Positions 1-6,857 are shown, numbered from the stretch's first letter. The stretch: DNA of 12,683 nucleotides from Propionibacteriaceae bacterium (GCA_021323255.1 JAJTCL010000038.1:1-12683), one strand, 5' to 3'. Numbers and translations are program-made. Notes: generated by a model not told the origin, from the letters alone.

Positions 1-393
1 CCCGGTCGATGCATCGACGCGCTCCGGGCGCAGCGCGTCCAACAGGCTGCAGATCGGCTGGCCGCCGGGCCTTCGTGGAGGGAGTCGGGACTGGTATTCG
101 CAACGGCAGTGGGCAGTGAGATGGATCCAGCGAACGTCCGCCGTGACCTGCGTCGGGCGCTCAAGCTGGTGCCCGGCCTGGAGCCGAAGGATTGGACGCC
201 GCGCGAGCTGCGGCACTCGTTCGTGTCCCTTTTGTCGGATGCAGGCGTGCCCGTCGAGATGATTTCCCAGCTGGTCGGCCACCGCGGTACCAGCGTCACG
301 GAGATCGTGTATCGGCATCAGATTCGGCCTGTCATTCAGACAGGCGCGACCGTGCTGGATGAGCTGTTCGGACAGGCCGGCGATGCTCGGTAG
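1..393 (+). CDS. Tyrosine recombinase / phage-type integrase, C-terminal part (5' end outside window)
   Basis: The reading frame is open from base 1 to the TAG at 391-393, giving 130 residues of the C-terminal catalytic domain of a site-specific tyrosine recombinase. Such enzymes integrate and excise phages and genomic islands. Visible family features, numbered in this fragment: LVFATAVGSEMDP at about 31-43, typical of the region before box II; the box II-like RELRHSF with the conserved Arg at 71; LVGHR at 91-95 with the conserved His; and a probable nucleophile Tyr104 in VYRHQ. The first position of the usual HxxR is Arg here, a variant I believe is common in actinobacterial integrases. The first catalytic Arg lies upstream, outside the window. 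The gene points at the tRNA-Val just downstream, the usual arrangement of an integrase beside its attachment site. The family is clear. Whether the whole gene is intact cannot be seen. Confidence 0.93.
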   Translation, partial: PGRCIDALRAQRVQQAADRLAAGPSWRESGLVFATAVGSEMDPANVRRDLRRALKLVPGLEPKDWTPRELRHSFVSLLSDAGVPVEMISQLVGHRGTSVTEIVYRHQIRPVIQTGATVLDELFGQAGDAR

Positions 394-413
394 TTACTCA
401 CTTAGTTACTCAC
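391..413. repeat. Tandem 11-bp direct repeat at the integrase 3' end
   Basis: TAGTTACTCAC occurs at 391-401 and again at 403-413, a 12-bp period close to one helical turn. The first copy includes the integrase stop codon. Repeats of this kind between an integrase gene and its att site are plausible arm-type binding sites for the recombinase. The repeat is seen directly; the function is inferred. Confidence 0.5.
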
Positions 414-470
414 CGCGCGCCGATGGTCACTCGCGTAATCGAAACCATGCTCTGACTAGGGTCTCAATAG

Positions 471-515
471 TGGGCGATACTGGGTTCGAACCAGTGACCT
501 CTTCGGTGTGAACGA
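471..515. other. Candidate attachment site (att) in the 3' half of tRNA-Val
   Basis: An integrase gene ends 77 nt from the 3' end of an intact tRNA gene and converges on it. This is the classic layout where an element has inserted into the tRNA 3' half and restored it. The duplicated core would run from the tRNA 3' end toward the anticodon arm; its exact limits cannot be set because the second copy is not in this window. The element would extend leftwards, beyond base 1. Confidence 0.45.
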
Positions 516-542
516 AGCGCGCTACCACTGCGCCAATCGCCC
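471..542 (-). tRNA. tRNA-Val (anticodon CAC)
   Basis: The minus strand folds as a complete 72-nt cloverleaf. The 7-bp acceptor stem is GGGCGAT/ATCGCCC with discriminator A, the D-arm is GGCGCAGTGGTAGCGC, and the anticodon stem CTTCG/CGAAG encloses the loop TTCACAC, giving anticodon CAC (valine, codon GUG). The T-arm contains GGTTCGAACC. The 3' CCA is not encoded; the genomic sequence continues with CTA. A weak -10-like TATGGT lies on the minus strand at 557-562, but no good -35 is visible. The 3' end faces the integrase gene 77 nt away, so the T-arm and anticodon region are the likely attachment core of an integrated element. The tRNA itself is intact. Confidence 0.96.
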
Positions 543-654
543 GTTCGAGCGACGCCACCATATCTCAAGGTCGGGTACGGCTCACAGTGCCAATCCGCGT
601 GATCATCCCGACCAGTCGGCCAAACCCATCCAAGCCTTGAGGCTGCCAGGTCTA

Positions 655-681
655 GGCTTACCCGGGGTCTCGGGTAGAGCC
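655..681 (+). promoter_or_regulatory. Leader hairpin or -10-like element upstream of thrS
   Basis: GGCTTACCC (655-663) pairs with GGGTAGAGCC (672-681), giving 9 bp with one bulged G and an 8-nt loop, 7 nt before the Shine-Dalgarno sequence of thrS. The same stretch contains TAGGCT (653-658), which fits an actinobacterial -10, though no -35 is visible at the right distance. If TAGGCT is the promoter, the hairpin would be only partly transcribed, so the two readings compete. There is no T-box consensus and no U-tract. Confidence 0.25.
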
Positions 682-703
682 GGCGCACAGGAAGGGAACG
701 ATC

Positions 704-2737
704 GTGTCCACCATGTCCATCACCATCGCAGCAGGCGGCGTCAGCCAGCAGCGAGTGACGGACACGAGCACCACAGGACTCGATCTCTTCGGCAATGACC
801 GCACCATCGTGGCCGCTCGAGTCAACGGCGAGTTATGGGATCTGCATCGCACCTTGCCAAAGGGGGCGACAGTCGAGCCAGTCACGGTCGAAAGCCCGGA
901 TGGGCTCAATATCTTGCGGCATTCCGCGGCTCACGTCGCCGCTCAGGCGGTGCAATCGTTGAATCCCGAGGCCAAGCTCGGGATCGGTCCGCCTATCACC
1001 GACGGCTTCTACTACGACTTCGACGTACCATCACCGTTCACCCCAGATGATCTACGCGAGCTGGAAAAGGAGATGACTAAGATAATCAAGGAGCGGCAGC
1101 GCTTCCGGCGCAGGCCGGTCTCGGATGAGCAGGCGAGGGCCGAGCTGGCCTCGGAGCCCTACAAGCTTGAACTGATCGCCGACAGAGCTTCGGCCGGCGC
1201 CGAGGCCGACCTGCAGACAGATGGATCAGGTGACGCGGCCGGCGTGGAGGTGGGTGCCGGCGAACTCACCATTTACGACAACCTCCGCCGGGACGACTCG
1301 GTCGCCTGGAAGGACTTGTGCCGCGGTCCGCACGTACCCAACACCGGCTACATTCCCGCCTTCGCCTTGACGAGGAACTCCGCCGCCTACTGGCGCGGCG
1401 ACCAGCACAAGGCCCAATTGCAGCGTCTCTATGGCACCGCGTGGCCAAGCCGCGAAGCGCTGAAGGCACACCAAACCCGACTCGAAGAAGCCGCCAAACG
1501 CGATCACCGCAAGCTCGGCGCCGAGCTTGACCTGTATTCCTTCCCCGACGAGATCGGCTCCGGCCTCGCGGTCTTCCACCCCAAGGGTGGGCTGCTGCGA
1601 AAGATCATGGAAGACTACTCGCGACAGCGCCACATCGAGGCCGGCTACGAGTTCGTCAACACCCCACACATCAGCAAGGCCGAGCTGTTCAACATCTCAG
1701 GACATCTCGGCTTCTACGCCGACTTGATGTACCCGCCGATGCACGTGGACGAGGAGCGGCACGCTGATGGCAGCCTGAAGCGGCAGGGCCAGGACTACTA
1801 CCTGAAACCGATGAACTGCCCGATGCATTGCCTGATCTTCAGGTCCAGGGGACGGTCCTATCGGGAGCTGCCGCTGCGACTGTTCGAGTTCGGCAGCGTC
1901 TACCGGTACGAGTTGTCCGGCGTGGTTCATGGCCTGACGCGAGTCCGGGGCATGACCCAGGACGACGCCCACATCTACTGCACCGCTGACCAGATGCAAG
2001 CTGAGCTGATCTCCCTGCTGCAGTTCGTGCTCGATCTGCTGACCGACTATGGGTTGACCGACTTCTACCTCGAGCTGTCTACTCGCGACCCGGAGAAGTC
2101 AATCGGCTCCGACGAGGACTGGGACAGGGCGACCGAGGCATTGCGCCAGGCCGCGGAAACCTCAGGTCTAGATCTGGTTCTGGACCCGGGGGGTGCTGCT
2201 TTCTACGCGCCAAAGATCTCAGTTCAGGCCCGCGACGCCATCGGTCGTACGTGGCAGATGTCGACCATCCAGGTTGACCTGATGTTGCCGGACCGGTTCG
2301 ACCTCGAGATCACCGCCGCCGACGGCAGCCGGCAGCGTCCTGTGATGATCCACCGGGCTTTGTTCGGTTCGGTGGAGAGGTTCATCGGTGTGTTGGTCGA
2401 GCATTACGCGGGCGCCTTCCCGCCCTGGCTCGCTCCGGTTCAAGTCATCGCCATTCCGGTGGCCAGTGAGCACAACGACTACCTCCTAAGTGTCGCCGAG
2501 CGGCTCACCGCTGAAGGCGTCCGGGTCGAAGTGGACACCTCCGACGACCGGATGCAAAAGAAGATCCGCAATGCAGAGCGGGTCAAGGTCCCGTACATCT
2601 TGATCGCCGGCGCTGAAGATGCTGCCGCTGACGCCGTATCTTTCCGCTATCGCGACCGACGGCAGAAAAACGGGATCCCCATCGACGCAGCGATCAGCGA
2701 GATCACCGGCGATATCGCGGCGCGCCGTCAAGTCTGA
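704..2737 (+). CDS. thrS: Threonine--tRNA ligase
   Basis: Cytoplasmic class II synthetase that charges tRNA-Thr with threonine, 677 aa. Domains in order: N-terminal TGS-like domain (about 1-65); editing domain with H73xxxH77 and the C206RGPH210 motif that removes mischarged serine; catalytic core (about 270-570) with motif 2 around RYELSGVVHGLTRVRG; and C-terminal anticodon-binding domain from about 577. Cys372, His423 and His550 match the zinc ligands of the active site. The start is GTG 704, preceded by AGGAAGG at 689-695 with 8-nt spacing; ATG 713 in the same frame is a weaker alternative. The editing domain carries an Ala/Gly/Asp-rich stretch (about 162-187) that seems longer than in relatives I know, such as the mycobacterial enzyme. 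The gene is separated from the next by a 212-nt spacer with unusual inverted repeats. Confidence 0.98.
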   Translation: MSTMSITIAAGGVSQQRVTDTSTTGLDLFGNDRTIVAARVNGELWDLHRTLPKGATVEPVTVESPDGLNILRHSAAHVAAQAVQSLNPEAKLGIGPPITDGFYYDFDVPSPFTPDDLRELEKEMTKIIKERQRFRRRPVSDEQARAELASEPYKLELIADRASAGAEADLQTDGSGDAAGVEVGAGELTIYDNLRRDDSVAWKDLCRGPHVPNTGYIPAFALTRNSAAYWRGDQHKAQLQRLYGTAWPSREALKAHQTRLEEAAKRDHRKLGAELDLYSFPDEIGSGLAVFHPKGGLLRKIMEDYSRQRHIEAGYEFVNTPHISKAELFNISGHLGFYADLMYPPMHVDEERHADGSLKRQGQDYYLKPMNCPMHCLIFRSRGRSYRELPLRLFEFGSVYRYELSGVVHGLTRVRGMTQDDAHIYCTADQMQAELISLLQFVLDLLTDYGLTDFYLELSTRDPEKSIGSDEDWDRATEALRQAAETSGLDLVLDPGGAAFYAPKISVQARDAIGRTWQMSTIQVDLMLPDRFDLEITAADGSRQRPVMIHRALFGSVERFIGVLVEHYAGAFPPWLAPVQVIAIPVASEHNDYLLSVAERLTAEGVRVEVDTSDDRMQKKIRNAERVKVPYILIAGAEDAAADAVSFRYRDRRQKNGIPIDAAISEITGDIAARRQV

Positions 2738-2741
2738 ATGA

Positions 2742-2934
2742 CCGACTTGTCAGAATCTGGTTGAGCTATGTAGGCACTATGACGAGCGGTTCGCTCCGAC
2801 GACTGCAGGAGCTTGGAGTGGGACGGAGTCAGCAGGTGGATGGCCGCTGTACTGCAAGCGAGGAAGGACTCGGAGCCTGCGGGCAGCTAGTCAGAGTGCC
2901 AATCGAAGTGGTCAACTCAGTTCTGACAAGTCGG
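2742..2934. repeat. 193-bp inverted-repeat-bounded element (MITE-like or structured RNA)
   Basis: CCGACTTGTCAGAA at 2742-2755 is repeated exactly in inverted orientation at 2921-2934. With two 1-nt indels the match extends inward to 2764 and 2912, about 22 paired positions. Further nested complementarity is present: GGCACT 2773-2778 with AGTGCC 2895-2900, GACT 2801-2804 with AGTC 2889-2892, and a local hairpin GAGCG-GTT-CGCTC at 2784-2796. The segment starts 4 nt after the thrS stop and ends just before the Shine-Dalgarno of the next gene. No target-site duplication is evident. A 61-codon frame inside (2761-2946) shows no recognisable features. It may be a small non-autonomous mobile element or a long transcript hairpin acting as a processing or insulating structure. 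Confidence 0.6.
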
Positions 2935-2949
2935 GGGAGAAGGTAGGCA

Positions 2950-3516
2950 ATGGGAGAGCCGGCGGAGGACTCGGCCGCTCATCCAGGCACTCCCGACGGA
3001 TTCCAGCGATTGTGGACCCCGCACCGGATGGTCTATATCCAGGGTGAGAACAAGCCGGCCACTCCCGATGAACAGGAATGCCCCTTCTGTGCCGTGCAGG
3101 CGCGCGAGGACCGGGCGGGATTGATCGTGCGCCGTAGCGATCTTGCCTTCGCCGTGCTCAACCTCTACCCCTATTCACCCGGACATCTCCTGATCTGCCC
3201 CTACCGGCACATCGCGGACCTCACCGAGCTAGCTGACGACGAGCTGGCCGCCCTCGGCGCATTGACCCAGGACGCGATGCGCGTACTCAGGGCCGCGAGT
3301 GCACCGCACGGCTTCAACCTTGGAATCAACCAGGGTGCGGCAGCGGGCGCGGGGATCGCCGCCCACCTGCACCAACACGTGGTACCGCGCTGGGCCGGCG
3401 ACGCCAATTTTCTTCCCGTTGTGGGTCAGACCAAGGCACTGCCGCAACTGCTGGATCAAACCTGGGAGATCGTACGCAGCAGCTGGGAGTCCTACGTCGC
3501 AGCAGGCGACAGCTGA
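2950..3516 (+). CDS. HIT-family protein, probable Ap4A phosphorylase (Rv2613c type)
   Basis: A 188-aa cytoplasmic histidine-triad nucleotide-binding protein. The HIT signature HLHQH is at His139, His141 and His143, the last two being the expected catalytic region. A CPFC pair (Cys44, Cys47) near the N terminus resembles the zinc site of branched HIT proteins. The fold strand NLYPYSPGHLLICPYRH (about 71-87) and NLGINQGAAAGAGIAAHLHQH match the Rv2613c group, which phosphorolyses diadenosine tetraphosphate and lies next to PIP synthase in mycobacteria. That context is reproduced here. The start is ATG 2950 with GGAGAAGG at 2936-2943 and 6-nt spacing. The stop overlaps the next ATG in TGATG. HIT membership is certain; the exact substrate is inferred from the family and neighbourhood. 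Confidence 0.93.
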   Translation: MGEPAEDSAAHPGTPDGFQRLWTPHRMVYIQGENKPATPDEQECPFCAVQAREDRAGLIVRRSDLAFAVLNLYPYSPGHLLICPYRHIADLTELADDELAALGALTQDAMRVLRAASAPHGFNLGINQGAAAGAGIAAHLHQHVVPRWAGDANFLPVVGQTKALPQLLDQTWEIVRSSWESYVAAGDS

Positions 3517-4133
3517 TGCTGGAGCGCTTTCGCGGCTGGTCTGCAACCGTGCTCGGCCCGATCGCCCGGCTGCTGGTCCGGCTTGGGGTCTCGCCCGATG
3601 TCGTCACGATCGTCGGCACTCTCGGCGTCGTGCTGGGCGCGCTGATCTGTTTCCCCCAAGGCTGGCTGTGGCAGGGTGTCCTAGTGGTGATGATCTTCGT
3701 CATCTCCGACATGATCGACGGCCTGATGGCCAAGATCACCGGCACCGCCAGCAACTGGGGTGCTTTCCTCGACTCCACCTCCGACCGGCTCGGTGACGCT
3801 GCTGTCTTCGGGGGCATTCTGCTCTACTTCGTCTACCGGCAGGACTCGACGCTGTGGGCCGGTATCGCTCTTGCCGGCTTGGTCTTCGGGCAGTGGACCT
3901 CGTATGTCAAGGCTCGAGCAGAAAGCCTGGGATTCGCCTGTACCGGCGGGCTGGCAGCGCGGGCGGACCGGCTGGTGATCATCCTCGTCGGAGCATTTCT
4001 GGCCGGCGTTGGGGTGCCGTACGTGCTGAATGTCGCCGTCGCGGCATTGGCAGTGACAAGCATGATCACCGTACTGCAGCGCATCGCCCAGGTTCGCAAG
4101 CAAGCCAAGGCAGCGAATGCTCGGTCGGCCTGA
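3516..4133 (+). CDS. pgsA: Phosphatidylinositol phosphate synthase (CDP-alcohol phosphatidyltransferase)
   Basis: An integral membrane enzyme, 205 aa, expected to join CDP-diacylglycerol and inositol 1-phosphate to give PIP, the precursor of phosphatidylinositol and PIMs. Several hydrophobic segments are visible (about 29-45, 51-67, 96-108, 115-126, 151-168 and 170-185). The metal-binding signature is D65xxD68G69xxA72K73x8G82xxxD86xxxD90. All four aspartates and both glycines are present, but Lys73 replaces the usual Arg of the AR pair. The start ATG shares its A with the stop of the HIT gene, and the end overlaps the acyltransferase gene if that begins at 4117, so the genes are translationally coupled. 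Placement before PatA and PimA supports the inositol-lipid assignment over phosphatidylglycerol phosphate synthesis. Confidence 0.93.
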   Translation: MLERFRGWSATVLGPIARLLVRLGVSPDVVTIVGTLGVVLGALICFPQGWLWQGVLVVMIFVISDMIDGLMAKITGTASNWGAFLDSTSDRLGDAAVFGGILLYFVYRQDSTLWAGIALAGLVFGQWTSYVKARAESLGFACTGGLAARADRLVIILVGAFLAGVGVPYVLNVAVAALAVTSMITVLQRIAQVRKQAKAANARSA

Positions 4134-5043
4134 GGCGGGGGCCGCATCAGTGCCGCTGAAATGGCGCGCCGAGCTGCGGAACCGGGTGTTGCGGGGGATC
4201 TACCGGCTCGGCTGGCAGGTGTCCGCCCGGCTTCCGCGTCGCTTCGTTACCTTGATCATCTCTGCCGCCAGCTGGGTGGCGTTGCAGCATGAGGGCATCC
4301 ATGTCCGTACCCTGCGTCGCAATCTGGCACTTAGCACCGGAGCGCCAGTTGACAGCGCCCTCATGCTTACCGCGCTGAACTCTTACCTGCGCAGCTTCTA
4401 CGAGGTGCTCGCGCTGCCCGGGTGGTCCGAAGCCGAGATTCGGCGTCGAGTTCGCGCCGTCAACGAGCCTGCAGTACGAGACGCTTACGCAGGACCCGGA
4501 GCTGTCGTCGCCCTGCCGCATAGCGGCAACTGGGATCTGGCAGGCGCTTGGGCCTGCGTTACCGGAATGCCGGTGACAACCGTAGCCGAGCAACTCGCCG
4601 ATCCTGACTACTCGGCCTTCGTTGCCTTCCGACAGAGCCTCGGCCTGGAGGTTGTCTCTCATCGGGACCCCGGCGCGCTAACCGCCCTCATCGAGGCGAT
4701 ACACCGGCGCCGAGTTGTCTGCCTGCTGGCGGATCGGGACCTTTCGGGAACAGGATTAGCGGTGTCCTGGCGGGGGCAATCCATCACCATGCCGGCCGGG
4801 CCGGCGATCGTTGCCCGGCGCACGGGAGCAGCCCTACTGCCCGCGGTGTGCCAATTCAGCGAAGGCGGGATGGTGATCATCATCGGAGATCCGATCACCC
4901 ACCGCCAGGGCAGGGATGGGCTGGCAGCGATGATGCAGGACGTCGCTGATTTCTTCGCTGACACCATCGCCAGGCAGCCCGAGGACTGGCACATGATGCA
5001 ACCGTTCTTCCCCGATCGGGAGCTGACAAAGGAAGTTCGGTGA
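4117..5043 (+). CDS. PatA-like phosphatidylinositol mannoside acyltransferase (LpxL/HtrB family)
   Basis: A 308-aa member of the lysophospholipid/lipid A acyltransferase family. In actinomycetes the gene between PIP synthase and PimA encodes the enzyme that transfers an acyl chain from acyl-CoA to the mannose of PIM at the inner face of the membrane. The catalytic HX4D motif is His135-SGNW-Asp140 in LPHSGNWDLAG. A second conserved block, LLADRDLSGTG, follows at about 203-213. The N-terminal part is amphipathic or hydrophobic and likely attaches to the membrane. Start choice is open: ATG 4117 overlaps pgsA by 17 nt and has only AAGG upstream; GTG 4150 in the same frame has GAGG-CGGGGG at 4132-4141. 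The stop overlaps PimA by 4 nt (GTGA). Function is inferred from family and neighbours. Confidence 0.9.
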   Translation: MLGRPEAGAASVPLKWRAELRNRVLRGIYRLGWQVSARLPRRFVTLIISAASWVALQHEGIHVRTLRRNLALSTGAPVDSALMLTALNSYLRSFYEVLALPGWSEAEIRRRVRAVNEPAVRDAYAGPGAVVALPHSGNWDLAGAWACVTGMPVTTVAEQLADPDYSAFVAFRQSLGLEVVSHRDPGALTALIEAIHRRRVVCLLADRDLSGTGLAVSWRGQSITMPAGPAIVARRTGAALLPAVCQFSEGGMVIIIGDPITHRQGRDGLAAMMQDVADFFADTIARQPEDWHMMQPFFPDRELTKEVR

Positions 5044-6272
5044 CCGACCTGCGCCGTCGGTTGCGCGTCGGAATGGTCTGTCCTTACTCCTTCGACGTGC
5101 CAGGTGGGGTGCAGAACCATGTCCTCGGCCTGGCGCGTTACCTTCGCCAAGTCGGCCATCGGCCATACGTGCTGGCGCCTGGTGAGCTCCGCTCCTCAAC
5201 CCCAGCGCTTGACCTCGAAGACTTTTCCAGCGTCGGTGCGGCCGTGCCGGTTCCCTACAACGGGTCGGTGGCCCGCGTGAACTTCGGCCCGTTGAGCGCC
5301 GCTCGGGTACGCCGCTGGCTACGAAACGGCAAGTTCGACCTCATTCATATCCACGAGCCGGTGACGCCGAGCATCTCCCTTTTGGCGCTGTGGGCCGCCG
5401 AACAGCCGGTGGTTGCCACATTCCATACCGCAACTCCAAGATCGCGATCTATGCAACTGGCCGGTGGCGTGCTGCGGGCTGCGATTGAGAAGATCGACGC
5501 TGGCATCGCGGTTTCGGAATCGGCCCGCAACGTCGTCGTACAGCACCTGGGTCGAGATGCTGTGGTCATCCCCAATGGGATCCGATTCGACGACTTCGCC
5601 AGACGGCGTCCGGCTATGCGCGCTGACCCCTTCGATGAGCTCCGGACGACGCTTGACGAAGCGCGCCGTTCGACGGACTCAGGGCACTCAGCTGGATCGC
5701 CGCCCGAACCACCCCAGCGGCCAAGGTTGATCTTCATCGGTCGGCTCGACGAGCCGCGCAAGGGCCTCGACGTACTGCTGGCCGCGATTCCGCTGATCAG
5801 ACAGGCTCGACCTGATGTCGAGGTGATCGTTGCCGGCCAGGGGCGCCGAGCACTGCCATCCTGGTGCTGCAATCTCGGCCCCATCACCGAGGAGGCTAAG
5901 ATCGCGCTGCTGAATTCCGCCGACGTGTTCGTGGCGCCGCAGCTAGCTCGGGAGAGCTTTGGCATTGTGCTTTTGGAGGCGATGGCATGTGGCGTTCAGC
6001 TCGTAGCCTCTGACCTGCCTTCATTTGTCGACTTGCTTGGTGCGCCGCAAGACAAAGAGCGACGCGGTGACGTCTTCGGCGTCGGCGATCATCGGGCTCT
6101 CGCTCGTGCCGTGCTCGAGGCCCTCGAGCGTCCCGACCCGCTACAAGCAGCCAGGGCACAACAAGCTGCCAAGGCCTACGACTGGTCGAGTGTCGGCATG
6201 GCTGTTCTTGCGGTCTATCGTGCGGCGCTGTCAACAGCACCTTCGACGCTGGCGGCGGATGGCGAGGTATGA
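5040..6272 (+). CDS. pimA: PimA, GDP-mannose:phosphatidyl-myo-inositol alpha-mannosyltransferase
   Basis: A GT-B fold, GT4-family glycosyltransferase, 410 aa, that adds the first mannose from GDP-mannose to phosphatidylinositol on the cytoplasmic membrane face. N-terminal domain: MVCPYSFDVPGGVQNHV (12-28) with the glycine-rich acceptor loop, HIHEP and TFHT. C-terminal domain: FIGRLDEPRKG, where Arg235 and Lys241 match the nucleotide-binding pair of mycobacterial PimA, and the EX7E motif Glu305 to Glu313 in ESFGIVLLE. It is longer than mycobacterial PimA (about 386 aa) because a polar, Pro/Ser-rich stretch of roughly 30 residues (about 195-226) sits before the second domain; a following loop is about 8 residues shorter. 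GTG 5040 overlaps the previous stop by 4 nt, and its own stop overlaps the next ATG by 4 nt. Confidence 0.95.
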   Translation: MTDLRRRLRVGMVCPYSFDVPGGVQNHVLGLARYLRQVGHRPYVLAPGELRSSTPALDLEDFSSVGAAVPVPYNGSVARVNFGPLSAARVRRWLRNGKFDLIHIHEPVTPSISLLALWAAEQPVVATFHTATPRSRSMQLAGGVLRAAIEKIDAGIAVSESARNVVVQHLGRDAVVIPNGIRFDDFARRRPAMRADPFDELRTTLDEARRSTDSGHSAGSPPEPPQRPRLIFIGRLDEPRKGLDVLLAAIPLIRQARPDVEVIVAGQGRRALPSWCCNLGPITEEAKIALLNSADVFVAPQLARESFGIVLLEAMACGVQLVASDLPSFVDLLGAPQDKERRGDVFGVGDHRALARAVLEALERPDPLQAARAQQAAKAYDWSSVGMAVLAVYRAALSTAPSTLAADGEV

Positions 6273-6847
6273 ACACGGTGGAGATCCTGGCCGTGATCAT
6301 CATCGTTGGGGTGGTCCTGGTTTGGCGGATCAGCTGGCTCGCGACCCGAGTCCACCGGGCAACCACGCGTGCGGAACGCACCTGGTCGGTGCTTGATGCG
6401 GCCTTGTTCGGACGCGCTCAGCGCGCCGCGGAGCTGGTCATGATGCGCAGCATCGATCCGGCAACAGCTCTGTTGGTGCTGGATGCGGCAGTCGCGACCC
6501 TTGATCCGGACCTGTGCCAGGGGGAGCGTGAGTTGACCGAAAGTGACCTAAGCCATGTACTGGATGCGGTCGATCCCATGCTTCCAGCACGCCCGAGCGA
6601 GCTTGACATGGAACGAGCGCGAGCCAGCATGTACCGCCGATTGCACAACGATGCCGTGTCAACAGCCCTTGCGCTCCGTCGCCGACACACCGTGCGAATT
6701 TTCCGGTTGGCGAGGCGTTCGGTCGAGCCGCGTCCGTTCGAGATGGCAGAGGGAACCTTTTGCACTCTGACGGCTTGCCCGCCGGATAGCCCGGAAGGTT
6801 CGACTAGCCCTCTGACAACTGTCATGGTGCGCGAGGCCGAGAACTAG
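6269..6847 (+). CDS. Small membrane-anchored protein of unknown function (PIM-operon partner)
   Basis: A 192-aa protein with a single N-terminal transmembrane segment (about 4-22, ILAVIIIVGVVLVW), then a basic helix-rich region (RVHRATTRAERTWSVLDAALFGRAQRAAELV, given here as residues about 28-58) that resembles the start of LemA-like domains. A conserved-looking block LRRRHTVRIFRLARRSV with EPRPFEMAE follows near 140-165. No catalytic motif is recognised and no Nudix box is present, although the mycobacterial gene at this position (Rv2609c) is described as having a Nudix domain. The ATG overlaps the pimA stop by 4 nt, so it is probably translated with PimA and may act at the membrane in the same pathway. 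That role is inference only. Confidence 0.82.
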   Translation: MNTVEILAVIIIVGVVLVWRISWLATRVHRATTRAERTWSVLDAALFGRAQRAAELVMMRSIDPATALLVLDAAVATLDPDLCQGERELTESDLSHVLDAVDPMLPARPSELDMERARASMYRRLHNDAVSTALALRRRHTVRIFRLARRSVEPRPFEMAEGTFCTLTACPPDSPEGSTSPLTTVMVREAEN

Positions 6848-6857
6848 GCTGGGCCCG
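6845..6857 (+). promoter_or_regulatory. Candidate leaderless promoter for the second phosphatidyltransferase
   Basis: TAGGCT at 6845-6850 matches an actinobacterial -10 and is followed by exactly 6 nt before GTG 6857, so the start codon would be the first transcribed nucleotides. No Shine-Dalgarno sequence precedes this GTG, which agrees with a leaderless message. The hexamer overlaps the stop codon of the upstream gene. No clear -35 is seen. Confidence 0.4.

Noticed and set aside
464..688. A 74-codon minus-strand frame covering the tRNA
   Set aside because: It overlaps the complete tRNA-Val on the same strand; the frame is incidental.
543..703. T-box riboswitch upstream of thrS
   Set aside because: No T-box consensus or specifier stem is visible in this short leader.
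508..798. A 96-codon plus-strand frame before and inside thrS
   Set aside because: It overlaps the tRNA and the true thrS start in another frame, and its composition is unlike a protein.
1226..1669. A 147-codon antisense frame inside thrS, and similar long antisense frames in other genes
   Set aside because: Long shadow frames are expected opposite high-GC genes; each lies opposite a well-supported coding sequence.
2761..2946. A 61-codon plus-strand frame in the thrS-HIT spacer
   Set aside because: It starts with TTG without a ribosome binding site, lies inside the inverted-repeat segment, and its product has no recognisable features.
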